DNA of 64,000 nt, taken from contig NZ_JZEF01000003.1 in assembly GCF_001013475.1 (NCBI RefSeq), positions 62,001 to 126,000 of the forward strand, read 5' to 3'. A model generated the notes under the pieces. It did not search any database. It was not told the origin of the DNA and saw only the letters and a list, made by a program, of their open reading frames with translations. Positions 51,647 to 61,715 of this stretch are shown in pieces; the first letter of the stretch is position 1; each line of letters begins with the position of its first letter. The DNA comes from Xanthomonas arboricola pv. juglandis. GTDB taxonomy: Bacteria; Pseudomonadota; Gammaproteobacteria; Xanthomonadales; Xanthomonadaceae. The position numbers were made by a program, and so were the translations under genes.

Positions 51647-54418
51647 TCAGCCTGGCGACGTCTCCGCACTGCCGGGCGGATCCGCTGCGCGCAACAACCC
51701 GCGTTGCAAGGCCTGCGCCAACGCGCTTTCGCGGCTGCGTGCATCGAGCTTGCGATAGAGGTTCTTCAAGTGGAACTTGACCGTGTTTTCCGACAGGTGC
51801 AGGCAGCGCGCGATCTGCTTGTTGGAATACCCGCGTGCCAGTTGCGCGAGCACTTCCAGCTCACGCTCGCTGAAGATGTTGCCGGCCGGGTCCTCGTCGC
51901 CGCTGAGGCGTTCGAGCAGGGCCTGGATGGTGAGTGCGCGGGTGGTGCCGCCGACGGTCTGCGGGTCGTGTTGACGCAGCGAGCGCAGCATTGCCTTGGC
52001 AGGCAGTCCGAGTTCGACGATCGCCTGCCAGCTCTGCGTCAGCGCTACATGATCGAGCGCGCTGTACAGATGCGGCAGCGCCGCGGCCAGTTCGCCACGC
52101 TGCTGCAGCACCAGTGCGATGCGTGCGCGGGTGCGCGCGAGGTGGCACAGATTGTCATTGGCCAGGCAGGCCTGTTCGATCTGGCCCAGGATGGTCAGCG
52201 CGGCACTGCTGCGTCCGGCCAGCCGGTGCCAGCGTGCCAGCGCAAAGCCCATCGCCGCACGATCGCGCCAGCGGTGGGGCGAGCGCAGCATATGCGCCAA
52301 GCCGGATTCGCCGCCGGTACGGGCGATCACCACATCGATGGCGGCATTGCCCGGATGTTCCAGCAACAGCATCAAGCGCCATGCTGCCGCCAATTCCGAC
52401 AGGCGCGTCAGCTTGCGCCCGTGTGCGATCTGTTCGACGTGTTCGAGCAGCGCCAATGCACTGCGCCCGCTGTGGTCGCGCACACGCTCCAGTCCCAGCG
52501 CGGTGTCGTAGGCGGCAGCCAGCACGTCCATGCCGCCGTCGTGCTGTTCCAGCAGTTCCAGCGCCGGATGCAGCAGGTCGGCCGCATCGTCGTGGTGGCC
52601 GCGTTCGTAATGCAGTTGCGCGAGCAGGCACTGGCCGGCGGCCTCCAGCACGCGATCCAGTTGCGGGGTGCGCGCGCACCAGTTCAGGGCCTGCCGGTAA
52701 CAGGCTTCGGCGTCGCCGAGTTGCCCGCGGTAGAAAAAGCTCTGGCCCAACGCCAGCAACGCCTGGCTTGCGCCCGGTTCGCTGCCACCGCGCTGCATCG
52801 CGTCGCGTGCGTTCAGGGCGTAGCGTTCGGCCAATGCAAAGGCGCCCTGCGCAATGGCGGTGGTGGCGCAGATGCACAGCAGCATGCCGCGGCCCAGATG
52901 ATCGTCTTCGTCCAGCGCGGATGCCTGCGCGGCGATCTGGGTCAGGCCATGCGGATTGCCGCAGATTTCGTCGAGGCGATCGCGCAACAGCGCCACCACC
53001 ACCGTGTAGTCGCGCTGCAAGGGCTCACGCAGCGCAGCTGGAAAGTCGCGGAAGCGTTCCAGCAGCAGGCGCGCATGGCTGAACTCGCCGAGCCTTGCGT
53101 GCAGATGCGCCTGGGTGAGATTCAGCGCCGGGGTGTCGCGGATGGTGCGGTGTTCGAAATGCCGGAGCAATGCGCGCACCTCGTGCGTGCCGTGGGTCAG
53201 CACCAGTTGCCAGGTGCCGGCGCGCGCGATGTAGCTGGCGGCCAGGTCGCCGCACTCGGCGCGCGATGCGTGCCGCACCGCTTCGGCCAGATGCCGATGC
53301 TCGCCAAACCAGCGTGCGGCCCGTTGATGCAGGTGCGTGGCCTGGCCGGGATGTTCGCGATCGAGCAGTTGCTGCAGGAAGTCGGCAAACAAGGGGTGAT
53401 AGCGGAACCATTCGCGCTCGCCATCCATGGGCACCAGCAGGCCGTGGAAATGTTCCAGCCGCGCCAGCAGCCGGCCGCTGTCGTCGCACTGGCGCACCGC
53501 ATCGGCCAGCGCTGCGTTGACGCGCTCCAATGGACTGGTCCGCAACAGCAGATCGCGCGTATCGGCATCCAGATCGTTGACCACCTGTTCGGTCAGGTAC
53601 GCGGCAATCTGCGCACTGCGGCCGGAGAAACGCGCGGCCACCTCCTGTTGACGTTGCGCGCCACCCTCCAGCCAAAGACGCGCCAGATGCAGCGCCACCG
53701 GCCAACCTTCGGTGTAGCGCAGCAATTCGTCCACCACCGGCGCCGGGACCTGGGGGCCCAGCAATGCCTGCGCCTCGTGCTCGTCCAGCGCCAGTTGCGC
53801 ACTGCCGAGACGGCTGAGCTGCGCCTGCAGGTCCAGCCGCGCCAGCGGCAGTGCCGGCACGCGCCGGGTGGCCAGCAGCAGGTGCAGGCGTCCGCCGCCG
53901 TGCTCGACCAGCCGCAGCACCAGCTCGTCGACGATGCCGCTGCCGAGCCGGTCGTAATCGTCGAGAATCACGCTGATGCGCCGTGGCGCCGTGCGCAGCG
54001 CGCGGATCAGCACCGTCACCGCCTCGCGCGGATCCTGGTCGCGGTTGTGCAGCACTGCGGCGCACAGCGCCGGATCGGCACCTGCGTGCTGGATCGCCAA
54101 CGCCAGATGGCCAAGGAAACGCCCGGCATCGGCGTCCTCTTCGTCCAGCGACAGCCAGGCCACGGCCGCGTGCTCGCGTGCGCGCAGCTGCGCATGCCAC
54201 TGCGCCAGCAGCGTGGTCTTGCCGAATCCGGGCGGTGCCAGCAGCAGGGTGAGTGGCCGGACCTGGGCCTGATCCAGCGCCGCCAGCAACGCGCCGCGCA
54301 CTACCGCACCGGTACGCGGCAGCGGCGGCTCCAGCTTGCTGGCAAGCAGCCAATCGGGAAGGGCGGAATCGCGCGACGGTGAGGGGCGCGGTGTGAGCAA
54401 CGCAACAGGCTTGAGCAT
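51647..54418 (-). CDS. MalT-like large ATP-binding LuxR regulator
   Basis: 923 residues, a LAL-type transcription activator. The Walker A motif is APPGFGKTTLL with Lys67. A Walker B-like ISVILDDYDRLG follows, then ARNC-type sensing segments. The central ~500 residues are TPR-like helical repeats (QALLALGQSFFYRGQLGDAEACYRQAL and others). The C-terminal LuxR HTH reads FSERELEVLAQLARGYSNKQIARCLHLSENTVKFHLKNLYRKLDARSRESAL. MalT-type proteins are activated by ATP and an inducer bound by the TPR part. The inducer is unknown here. The start MLKPVALLTPRPSPSRDSALPDWLLASKLEPPLPR matches family N-termini. It ends 76 bp upstream of the monooxygenase gene, the palindrome lying between. Confidence 0.93.
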   Translation of the reverse strand: MLKPVALLTPRPSPSRDSALPDWLLASKLEPPLPRTGAVVRGALLAALDQAQVRPLTLLLAPPGFGKTTLLAQWHAQLRAREHAAVAWLSLDEEDADAGRFLGHLALAIQHAGADPALCAAVLHNRDQDPREAVTVLIRALRTAPRRISVILDDYDRLGSGIVDELVLRLVEHGGGRLHLLLATRRVPALPLARLDLQAQLSRLGSAQLALDEHEAQALLGPQVPAPVVDELLRYTEGWPVALHLARLWLEGGAQRQQEVAARFSGRSAQIAAYLTEQVVNDLDADTRDLLLRTSPLERVNAALADAVRQCDDSGRLLARLEHFHGLLVPMDGEREWFRYHPLFADFLQQLLDREHPGQATHLHQRAARWFGEHRHLAEAVRHASRAECGDLAASYIARAGTWQLVLTHGTHEVRALLRHFEHRTIRDTPALNLTQAHLHARLGEFSHARLLLERFRDFPAALREPLQRDYTVVVALLRDRLDEICGNPHGLTQIAAQASALDEDDHLGRGMLLCICATTAIAQGAFALAERYALNARDAMQRGGSEPGASQALLALGQSFFYRGQLGDAEACYRQALNWCARTPQLDRVLEAAGQCLLAQLHYERGHHDDAADLLHPALELLEQHDGGMDVLAAAYDTALGLERVRDHSGRSALALLEHVEQIAHGRKLTRLSELAAAWRLMLLLEHPGNAAIDVVIARTGGESGLAHMLRSPHRWRDRAAMGFALARWHRLAGRSSAALTILGQIEQACLANDNLCHLARTRARIALVLQQRGELAAALPHLYSALDHVALTQSWQAIVELGLPAKAMLRSLRQHDPQTVGGTTRALTIQALLERLSGDEDPAGNIFSERELEVLAQLARGYSNKQIARCLHLSENTVKFHLKNLYRKLDARSRESALAQALQRGLLRAADPPGSAETSPG

Positions 54419-54903
54419 GAGGCGAGGGCGGCCCTGGCAAGCGTCGGCAGCGCGCCGGCTCGACACGCTGCAGATCGTGATGAAACAGCGGCGATGCATA
54501 TCGCGTCACCGTGACCGGCGACAACGTCATATCGGCTGCTTCGAGGGTCCCCACCCATGCCCATCCGTGGACACCTCTCAGAAAGGTATGACAGCCACAA
54601 GACAAAAGCAAAGCTTGTCGTTGCGCCGTCGCCTGAATGGCGCAAGCGCTGGCGCAGGGTGTACGCCGGCGCCAGGCAACAGCCGAGTCCATCCGGACGC
54701 CATGGGCCCGGCCGCGACGCCGGCGCCGCGCCTGTTCAGTGTCGGCGCGGAGTCGAGATACACATCAGGCATCGCCGATGCCGCGAGCCCAGCCAGCGCC
54801 ATCGGTGAGCATCGCGAGGCACGCGGTCACGCCTGGCTTTCAACGCCACACAAGGTCAGCGTGTCCGTGCCAGCTCGCAGACAAGACGACGCCCGAAGAC
54901 GCC
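54419..54903. other. 485-bp gap between the LuxR gene start and the hemL stop
   Basis: I see no convincing gene, repeat or RNA here. It must hold the promoter of the LuxR gene (reading left) and any hemL 3' end. Open frames in it have no recognisable product. Confidence 0.5.
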
Positions 54904-56193
54904 TCAGTGCGCCACTTCCGCAAACGCCTCGCGCGCGGCGGCCAGCGTGGCCTCGATCACTGCCGCGTCGTGCGCGCTGGACATGAAGCCGGCCTCGTAC
55001 GCCGACGGCGCCAGATACACGCCCCGCTGCAGCATCGCGTGGAAGAAACGGTTGAAGGTGGTGATGTCGCAGGCAGTGGCCTGCGCGTAGCTCTCCACGA
55101 CTTCGTCGGTGAAGAACAGCCCGAACATGCCGCCGACCTGATTGGTGGTGACGGAAATGCCGGCCGCGCGCGCGGCATCTTCCAGTCCCTCGCACAACAC
55201 GCTGGTGGCCTCGCTCAGGCGGGCGTGGAAGCCGGGCTCCTGCACCAGTTCCAGCATCGCCAGGCCTGCCGCCATCGCCACCGGGTTACCCGACAAGGTG
55301 CCGGCCTGGTAGATCGGGCCGGCCGGAGCAATCTGCTCCATCAAGTCGCGCCGGCCGCCGTACGCACCCACCGGCATGCCGCCGCCGATGATCTTGCCGA
55401 AGGTGCTGAGGTCCGGCGTGACCCCGTAATGCGCCTGGGCGCCACCGAGCGCGACGCGGAAACCGGTCATCACCTCGTCGAAGATCAGCAGTGCGCCATG
55501 CCGCGTGCACAGCGTGCGCAGGTGCTGCAGGTAGCCGGCCTGCGGCGGAATGCAGTTGGCGTTGCCGACCACCGGTTCGATGATCACTGCCGCCACGTCG
55601 GCACCGATCTCGTCGAACATGGCGGTGGCGCCTTCGAAGTCGTTGAAGCTGAGGGTGGCGGTCAGCTCGCTCAGGCCGGAGGGCACGCCCGGCGAGGTCG
55701 GCACGCCCAGGGTCAGCATGCCGCTGCCGGCCTTGACCAGGAACGAGTCGCCATGGCCGTGATAGCAGCCTTCGAACTTGATGATGCGGTTGCGCCCGGT
55801 GGCGCCGCGCGCCAAGCGCACCGCCGACAGCGTGGCTTCGGTGCCGGAATTGACCATGCGCACCATCTCGCAGGACGGCACCAGCTGGTGGATCGTCTCG
55901 GCCATGGTGACTTCGGCCGCACACGGTGCACCGAAGGACAGGCCGTCGCGGATCGCGCGCTCCACCGCTTCGCGTACTGCCGGGTGATTGTGGCCGGCAA
56001 TCATCGGCCCCCACGAGCCCACGTAGTCGATGTAACGGTTGTCGTCCACGTCATACAGATACGGGCCATCGGCGCGCGCCACGAAGAACGGCTCGCCGCC
56101 GACCGACTTGAATGCACGCACCGGTGAGTTGACGCCGCCGGGCAGCAGCGTCTGCGCCTGGGCGAACAGGGCGTGGGAGCGGGTGTGGTTCAT
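54904..56193 (-). CDS. hemL: glutamate-1-semialdehyde 2,1-aminomutase
   Basis: PLP enzyme that converts glutamate-1-semialdehyde to 5-aminolevulinate in the C5 haem pathway. 429 residues, the standard length. PLP Lys267 lies in [81 protein letters not shown] and [24 protein letters not shown] are conserved. The start [36 protein letters not shown] fits the family. It stands alone without other haem genes and is divergent from the Oar-like receptor gene. The 308-bp divergent region holds two palindromes listed below. Confidence 0.97.
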   Translation of the reverse strand: MNHTRSHALFAQAQTLLPGGVNSPVRAFKSVGGEPFFVARADGPYLYDVDDNRYIDYVGSWGPMIAGHNHPAVREAVERAIRDGLSFGAPCAAEVTMAETIHQLVPSCEMVRMVNSGTEATLSAVRLARGATGRNRIIKFEGCYHGHGDSFLVKAGSGMLTLGVPTSPGVPSGLSELTATLSFNDFEGATAMFDEIGADVAAVIIEPVVGNANCIPPQAGYLQHLRTLCTRHGALLIFDEVMTGFRVALGGAQAHYGVTPDLSTFGKIIGGGMPVGAYGGRRDLMEQIAPAGPIYQAGTLSGNPVAMAAGLAMLELVQEPGFHARLSEATSVLCEGLEDAARAAGISVTTNQVGGMFGLFFTDEVVESYAQATACDITTFNRFFHAMLQRGVYLAPSAYEAGFMSSAHDAAVIEATLAAAREAFAEVAH

Positions 56194-56304
56194 GCGCGCA
56201 GATCCTTGAGTGGTACCGATTGGGGGCGGCGCTGCCCGACTGCGGGCGGCGCACCCGCCATTGTCAGGCTTGCGGCCCCCGTCCGCCTACCCACCAGATG
56301 CCTG

Positions 56305-56330
56305 CCTACCCGTCGGAGCGCACGGGTAGG
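56305..56330. other. hairpin upstream of hemL
   Basis: CCTACCCGT (56305-56313) pairs with ACGGGTAGG (56322-56330) over 8 bases. It is in the hemL/receptor 4 divergent region and could be an operator or a leader structure. No further evidence. Confidence 0.4.
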
Positions 56331-56384
56331 GCGATCCGGCTGCCTATGATCGAACGCAAGGGTATCGACGGTTTGGCATGAGCA

Positions 56385-56401
56385 AATGACCGGTGGTCAT
56401 T
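56385..56401. promoter_or_regulatory. perfect palindrome AATGACC-GGT-GGTCATT
   Basis: A 7-bp perfect inverted repeat with a 3-bp centre, about 100 bp upstream of the receptor 4 start. Size and symmetry suit a repressor site of GntR- or LacI-type proteins. No cognate regulator gene is nearby. Confidence 0.45.
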
Positions 56402-56500
56402 GGTCTGCTGCGGCAGATGTTCAGAGAGTGTGATTCCGGTAGCCATTGGCGCCGTTCATTTTTGTCGCGTTGCCGACAGTTCCAGACTTGGGGAGAAAAC

Positions 56501-59500
56501 ATGAACCGTAGTATCCAGAAGCGTGCCTTGGCGTTGGCGCTGGTCGTGGCCATGGGGAGCGTCCACGCGCAGTCCACCAGCGGCAGCATCGTCGGCAGCG
56601 TGGGACAGAGCAGCGGCACCAGCGTGCTGGTGGAAAACAACAGCGGTTTCAGCCGCGAAGTGCCGGTGGATGCACGCGGCCGGTACACCGCCGGCAATCT
56701 GCCGCTGGGCACCTACAAGGTCACGGTCAAGCGCGATGGCGCGGTGGTGGAAACCCGCGAAAACGTCGCGATCACCGTCGGCGCCAACACCGACGTCTCG
56801 TTCGCTGCCGCTTCGGGGAGCGGCATGCAGACCCTGGACAGCGTCACCGTCACCGCCGCGGGCCTGACCACCATCGACGTCAGCAGCGTGGACACCCGCA
56901 CCGTGGTCACCGCCGAGCAGCTGCAGCAGCTGCCGCTGGGCCGCACCGCCGAGGCGATCGCTTTGCTCGCACCGGGCGTGGTGGTCAACAGCGGCGGCTT
57001 CGACAATGGCCCGCTCGGTGGCTCGCTGCCCAGCTTCGGCGGCTCGGCCGCCAGCGAAAACGCCTATTACCTCAATGGGTTCAATACCACCACCATCAGC
57101 AACAACCTGGGTGGTCTGACCCTGCCGTACGGCGCCATCGACCAGCAGGAAATCTTCACCGGCGGCTATGGCGCGCAGTACGGCCGCGCCAATGGCGGCG
57201 TGATCAACCAGATCGGCAAGCGCGGCACCAACGAGTGGAAGTTCGGCGCCGCCGTCATCTGGGAACCCAATGGCCTGCGTGCCAACCAGCGCGATATCTA
57301 CTGGCGCCCGGACAGCCAGGGCAGCACGATCAACAACGCCGCCTACCGCTACGCGCGCTCGGCCAATGGCCTGTATCAGCCGGCGAGCGAGGCCGAAGCG
57401 AATCAGACCACCTACAGCGCCTATGTCGGTGGGCCGATCATCCAGGACAAGCTGTTCTTCTTCCTGGCCGCCGAACAGGTGGATTCGGACGGCGTACGCG
57501 TCGGCACCAATCGCGACACCGACAACGGCCGCACCGGTGGTCTGACCGATTACGACTACAAGCAGAAGCGCTGGTACGCCAAGGTGGACTGGAACATCAC
57601 CGACAACCACCTGATCGAGGTGACCGGCGCCAGCGACGAGGCAGAGACCAACGGGTCGATCTACCGCTACGACTACGTCAATCGCCAGCGTGGCAGCTAT
57701 TTCACCGACGAGTCCACCTGGAAGACCGGCCCGACCCTGTTCACCGGCAAGTACACCGGCTACCTCAGCGACAACCTCACCGTGACCGCGCTGTACGGCA
57801 AGATGAAAACGCCCGACGAGCTGACGCCCTTCAACTACGACGCAGCCGGCGGGCCGGTCATCAACAGTGCCGCGCTGCAGAATCCGGCCTACACCGGCGG
57901 CACGCCGCGCATCGGCAGTCAGCTGGTCACCTCGGTCAGTTCACCGGATCGCGAATACAAGAAAGACAATCAACGCCTGAATCTGGAATGGCGCATCGGC
58001 CACCACACGCTCAACTTCGGTATCGACAACCAGAAGTCCGAGGGTATCGATGTGGGCTCGGTGCTGTCCGGCCCGGGCTTTGCGTGGACCTACGGCCAGA
58101 CCAACGATCCCAATGGCCTGCGGACGGGCGGGCTGGTCAGCCAGTCGGCCAATGAAGCCGGTGGCATCGGCGCGCCGAGCCCGGGCCTGGTCGATCCTGT
58201 CAACGGATCGAGCGGTTATTACGTGGTGCGCAACATCAATACCAGCCTGTATTCGTACGAGGCCAAGCAACGCGCCTATTACATCGAAGACAAGTGGCAG
58301 GTCACCGACAACGTGTTACTGAGCATCGGTCTACGCAAGGACGAGTTCACCAACTACACCCCGTCCGGCGACCCCTACATCGAAGTGGATAATGCCTGGG
58401 CGCCGCGCTTGGGCTTCAGCTGGGACGTCAACGGCGATTCCAGCCTGAAGGTGTTCGGCAACGTCGGCCGTTATTACCTCGGTCTGCCACTGTCGGCAGT
58501 GAGCCTGTTCACCCCGGCCACCACCACCGATACCTACTTCACCTACAGTGGCATCAATGCCGATGGCACGCCGGTCCTGGCGCAGCAGCTGGGGTCGGCG
58601 GTGTCGGCCAACTCGCGCTTCGGCCGCATCGCCGATGTGCGCACTGCAGTGGTCAAGGACATCGAGGGCGAGAACCAGGACGAAGTCATCCTCGGTTTCA
58701 CCAAGCAGCTGGAGACCGGCTGGGTGCTGGGCGTGCGCGGCACGCATCGCCGCCTCAATGCGGGTATCGACGATCAGAACTACGACGTCTCCAATACCGC
58801 ATTGATCGCCGCTGCGGCCGCGCAGGGCGTGACCATCGATTTCTCGCAGGTTGCCGGTGCATCGCTGATCAATCCCGGCCAGACCAATACCTGGGGCGTG
58901 ATCGGCACCGATGGCCAGTTCCATGAAGTATCGGTGAGCCGCGAAGCGGCGGGTTTCCCGAAGTTCAAGCGCAACTACTCGGCAGTCGAGTTCAACCTGG
59001 AACGTCCGTTCGACGGCAAGTGGTACGCCAAGGTCAACTACGTCTGGTCGCATAGCTACGGCACCACCGAAGGCCAGGTGCGTTCGGACCTGTGGCGCAC
59101 CGGCGGCGCCTTGGGCAGCTATCAGGGCCAGGCCTCGGTTTCCACCACGCAGAGCTGGGACCACGCGGCGCTGATGGAACACTTCAACGGCGATCAATCC
59201 AACGATCACCGCCATCAGCTCAAGTTGTTCGGCTTCTACCAGTTCACTCCGCAATGGGGTGCGTCGGCCAACTTCAGCCTGATCTCGGGCGCACCACACA
59301 ATTGCCTGGGCAACTACTACGGCGACAACTACACCGGCACCGATCCGGCTGGCTACGGTGGCAGCGCGATCACCGGCGGTCCTTACCACTACTGCTACAA
59401 CCCGGAAACCGGCACCGGCGTGGCATCGCCTCCCGGCTCGCAGGGACGGCTGGGCTGGATCGCGCAGCTCGACATGGGCGTGACCTACAAGCCGGCATTC

Positions 59501-59677
59501 GCCGCCGGCAAGCTGGCACTGCGTTTCGACGTGTTCAACATCACCAACGAGCAGACCGCAACCAACATCTATCCGTTCTCGCAGTTGCCCGACAACACCA
59601 CCAACCCGCTCTGGGACCAGGTCGTGGCCTATCAGGCACCGCGCTCGGGTCGGGTGACATTGAGCTACGACTTCTGA
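56501..59677 (+). CDS. Oar-like TonB-dependent receptor 4 with carboxypeptidase-regulatory-like domain
   Basis: 1058 residues. The signal peptide (NRSIQKRALALALVVAMGSVHAQ) is followed by a 75-residue beta-sandwich domain of carboxypeptidase-regulatory type (TSGSIVGSVGQSSGTSVLVENNSGFSREV, then GRYTAGNLPLGTYKVTVKRDG). Then come a short TonB-box-like segment and the plug (LDSVTVTAAG; VVTAEQLQQLPLGRTAEAIALLAPGVV; FGGSAASENAYYLNGFNTTTISNNLGG; YGAQYGRANGGVINQIGKRGTNEW). The barrel ends FDVFNITNEQTATNIYPFSQ and VTLSYDF. The arrangement matches Oar proteins of Xanthomonas and Myxococcus, thought to move proteins or large substrates. GGAG lies at good spacing before ATG 56501. Regulation may involve the palindrome at 56385. 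Confidence 0.93.
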   Translation: MNRSIQKRALALALVVAMGSVHAQSTSGSIVGSVGQSSGTSVLVENNSGFSREVPVDARGRYTAGNLPLGTYKVTVKRDGAVVETRENVAITVGANTDVSFAAASGSGMQTLDSVTVTAAGLTTIDVSSVDTRTVVTAEQLQQLPLGRTAEAIALLAPGVVVNSGGFDNGPLGGSLPSFGGSAASENAYYLNGFNTTTISNNLGGLTLPYGAIDQQEIFTGGYGAQYGRANGGVINQIGKRGTNEWKFGAAVIWEPNGLRANQRDIYWRPDSQGSTINNAAYRYARSANGLYQPASEAEANQTTYSAYVGGPIIQDKLFFFLAAEQVDSDGVRVGTNRDTDNGRTGGLTDYDYKQKRWYAKVDWNITDNHLIEVTGASDEAETNGSIYRYDYVNRQRGSYFTDESTWKTGPTLFTGKYTGYLSDNLTVTALYGKMKTPDELTPFNYDAAGGPVINSAALQNPAYTGGTPRIGSQLVTSVSSPDREYKKDNQRLNLEWRIGHHTLNFGIDNQKSEGIDVGSVLSGPGFAWTYGQTNDPNGLRTGGLVSQSANEAGGIGAPSPGLVDPVNGSSGYYVVRNINTSLYSYEAKQRAYYIEDKWQVTDNVLLSIGLRKDEFTNYTPSGDPYIEVDNAWAPRLGFSWDVNGDSSLKVFGNVGRYYLGLPLSAVSLFTPATTTDTYFTYSGINADGTPVLAQQLGSAVSANSRFGRIADVRTAVVKDIEGENQDEVILGFTKQLETGWVLGVRGTHRRLNAGIDDQNYDVSNTALIAAAAAQGVTIDFSQVAGASLINPGQTNTWGVIGTDGQFHEVSVSREAAGFPKFKRNYSAVEFNLERPFDGKWYAKVNYVWSHSYGTTEGQVRSDLWRTGGALGSYQGQASVSTTQSWDHAALMEHFNGDQSNDHRHQLKLFGFYQFTPQWGASANFSLISGAPHNCLGNYYGDNYTGTDPAGYGGSAITGGPYHYCYNPETGTGVASPPGSQGRLGWIAQLDMGVTYKPAFAAGKLALRFDVFNITNEQTATNIYPFSQLPDNTTNPLWDQVVAYQAPRSGRVTLSYDF

Positions 59678-59833
59678 TCGCGCCAGGCAATGAGCTCGGT
59701 TTCGGCAGCGACGCGTGATGGCACGCGTCGCTGCCTTGTTTTTGGCGTTTGGGTGCTGGCGCTCAAGCCGCTTCAATCATCTGACGTACGACGCGCGGCA
59801 GGTGTAGAGCGGTTGATCTGCGGCTTGGCTGCA

Positions 59834-59943
59834 GGGCCCTTGCCCGCCCACCGTCGCGGGACACGCTGCAAGTACGTCCCTGTAAGCTCTTACGCGGCAT
59901 CCATGCCGCGTAAGGTCCCGCGACGGTGGGCGGGCAAGGACCT
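59834..59943. repeat. type A long palindromic repeat, 60-kb locus, copy 1 (inverted)
   Basis: CCTTGCCCGCCCACCGTCGC near 59839 and GCGACGGTGGGCGGGCAAGG near 59920 are exact inverted arms. The core CTTACGCGGCATCCATGCCGCG equals that of the 39-kb copies. The element lies in the opposite orientation to them, as shown by the flanks (GATCTGCGGCTTGGCTGCAG left; TGTCGAGATGGTCGGTGTGC right). Confidence 0.85.
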
Positions 59944-60131
59944 GTCGAGATGGTCGGTGTGCGTGGTCAAGAGCGGAGCATGACGTGCGCTGGTCGTATC
60001 ACGTTGCCTCAGGAAATCCCGCATCGCAGTTCCAGCGGCACGCAGGCTTTCCACAAGCGCACTCCGAGTTTCTCACTCAACGCAGGTCTCGCAACACCCA
60101 GGGTTTGCCTGACCACCGACCAATTGCCTGG

Positions 60132-60234
60132 TGCGGTGTCCTCACCGATTGCGGGACTCCTGGCGGCCTGGATGCCGCCACGCAGCCTCCAGAGACGGAT
60201 GCACGGCGCGTCCCGCGAGCGGTGAGGGCACCGC
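60132..60234. repeat. type B long palindromic repeat, 60-kb locus, copy 1
   Basis: GCGGTGTCCTCACCGATTGC and the right arm GTCCCGCGAGCGGTGAGGGC are imperfect inverted arms around GGCGGCCTGGATGCCGCC. Reverse complement of the type B copies at 39-40 kb. Confidence 0.8.
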
Positions 60235-60261
60235 GAACACGACGCTGCGAGTTGGCTGCAC

Positions 60262-60368
60262 GGCCCTTGCCCGCCCACCATCGCGGGACGCGCCGCAAGT
60301 ACGTCCATGTAGGCTCCGGCGCGGCATCCATGCCGCTCAGGGTCCTGCGACGGTGAGCGGGCAAGGAC
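60262..60368. repeat. type A long palindromic repeat, 60-kb locus, copy 2
   Basis: GGCCCTTGCCCGCCCACCATC and GCGACGGTGAGCGGGCAAGG are the arms, with core GCGGCATCCATGCCGC. It is more diverged than copy 1 and keeps the right flank GAGATGGTCGGTGTGCACGG. Confidence 0.8.
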
Positions 60369-60500
60369 CAATCGAGATGGTCGGTGTGCACGGTAAGAGC
60401 GGTGCTGGATGCGCCTCGTTGGATCGTGGAGCAACGGCTTCACGTCCTAATGCATACCGCACGAGAGACAGCTTTTCACAAGAGCGCCGACCAACTGTCT

Positions 60501-60598
60501 GGTGCGGTGTCCTCACCGATTGCGGGACTCGTGGCGGCATGGATGCCGCCACGGAGCCTCCAGGGACGGATGCACGGCGTGTCCCGCGAGCGGTCAGG
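60501..60598. repeat. type B long palindromic repeat, 60-kb locus, copy 2
   Basis: Nearly the same as copy 1 at 60132: GCGGTGTCCTCACCGATTGC, core GTGGCGGCATGGATGCCGCC, right arm GTGTCCCGCGAGCGGTCAGG. The spacers before copies 1 and 2 share GACCAA-TG(C/T)(C/T)TGGTGCGGTG. No gene is recognised in 59678-60730 apart from these repeats. Confidence 0.8.
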
Positions 60599-60730
60599 TT
60601 GCTGCGCCCTCGACTCACGCAGCTTGTGACTGCATCAGGTAAACGACGCTTCGACTCGAATCCTGGTTTCCGGTGTCTTCGCTAGCGCGTGTGGCCCGCC
60701 ACGGTTGTTGTCTGTTACCTGCCAGCCACG

Positions 60731-61354
60731 CTACCGTGCAAACCCGGCCCGATAGGCCTGCACTGCCGCGAGCGGATCCGGCGCGGCATAGACGCCGCTG
60801 ACCACCGCAATCAACTCGGCGCCCGCAGCCACCAACGCGGGCACCTGCGCAGCCGCGATGCCGCCAATCGCCACCCGTGGTACTCCCAGCGCTCCAGCTT
60901 GCTGTAGCAACGCAGGCGTTGCGCGACGTGTCGTCACCTTGGTGGTGGTGGGGAAGAACGCACCGAAGGCCACGTAGCTGGCACCGGCCGCGACCGCTGC
61001 GTACGCACGCGCGATCTCGTCATAGCACGACACTCCGATGATGGCCTGTTCGCCCAACAGCGCACGCGCCGCCGCCACCTCGCCATCGTCTTCACCCAGG
61101 TGCACGCCCTGCGCGCCCACCTGCAATGCCAGCTGCGCATCGTCGTTGATGATCAACGGCACGGCGTGCGCGGCGCAGGCCTCGTGCAGCGCACTGGCCT
61201 GCTCCAGGCGCAGCGCCGCGGTGGCCTGCTTGTTGCGGTACTGCAGCCAGGCGACAGCGGGCAGCAGCGGCAAAGTGCGCGCGATCAGGCGCGCGGTGTC
61301 GGGCTCGTCGGGTGTGATGAGGTAGACGCCGCGGGCGTTGTGCAGGTCGGGCAT
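60731..61354 (-). CDS. thiE: thiamine-phosphate synthase
   Basis: Joins HMP-pyrophosphate and HET-phosphate to thiamine phosphate. 207 residues with a TIM-barrel layout. [25 protein letters not shown] is the N-terminal pyrophosphate-binding region. [61 protein letters not shown] and [34 protein letters not shown] are all family hallmarks. The start [19 protein letters not shown] fits; the frame continues upstream without conserved sequence. No TPP riboswitch lies before this gene. It is divergent from the rubredoxin gene with 71 bp between starts, a very tight shared promoter. Confidence 0.96.
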   Translation of the reverse strand: MPDLHNARGVYLITPDEPDTARLIARTLPLLPAVAWLQYRNKQATAALRLEQASALHEACAAHAVPLIINDDAQLALQVGAQGVHLGEDDGEVAAARALLGEQAIIGVSCYDEIARAYAAVAAGASYVAFGAFFPTTTKVTTRRATPALLQQAGALGVPRVAIGGIAAAQVPALVAAGAELIAVVSGVYAAPDPLAAVQAYRAGFAR

Positions 61355-61425
61355 GGCAGCGCTTCCGGAAGCGGTGGGTGGGATGGGACAATGCAGTCCC
61401 ACCGTTGCGTGACCGCGATTATCCG

Positions 61426-61617
61426 ATGAGCGAGACATCCACGACCACCTACCGCACCTGGATGTGCGTCGTCTGCGGGTTTCTCTACCACGAGGCCGAC
61501 GGCATCCCCGAAGAAGGCATCGCCCCGGGCACCGCCTGGCAGGACGTTCCCGACACCTGGACCTGCCCCGATTGCGGCGTGACCAAGGACGATTTCGAGA
61601 TGGTCGAGATCGACTGA
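61426..61617 (+). CDS. rubredoxin
   Basis: 63-residue one-iron electron carrier. The Fe(Cys)4 site is Cys14, Cys17, Cys47 and Cys50 in [26 protein letters not shown] and [18 protein letters not shown]. Length and spacing are standard. The aromatic core Trp12, Tyr21 and Trp45 is also seen. In gammaproteobacteria such rubredoxins serve alkane hydroxylases or oxidative-stress enzymes; no partner gene is present here. No clear ribosome site precedes ATG 61426; ATTATCCG stands right before it, so a leaderless start is possible. Confidence 0.96.
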   Translation: MSETSTTTYRTWMCVVCGFLYHEADGIPEEGIAPGTAWQDVPDTWTCPDCGVTKDDFEMVEID

Positions 61618-61715
61618 GGCGCTGCCCGTTCGGCTGGATTGGTGCGTTTTGCGCGCCACAACATCGCCTGCTTCCATTCGGGCGGGCGCTGATGACGACG
61701 CGGCAAGCTGTGTTT

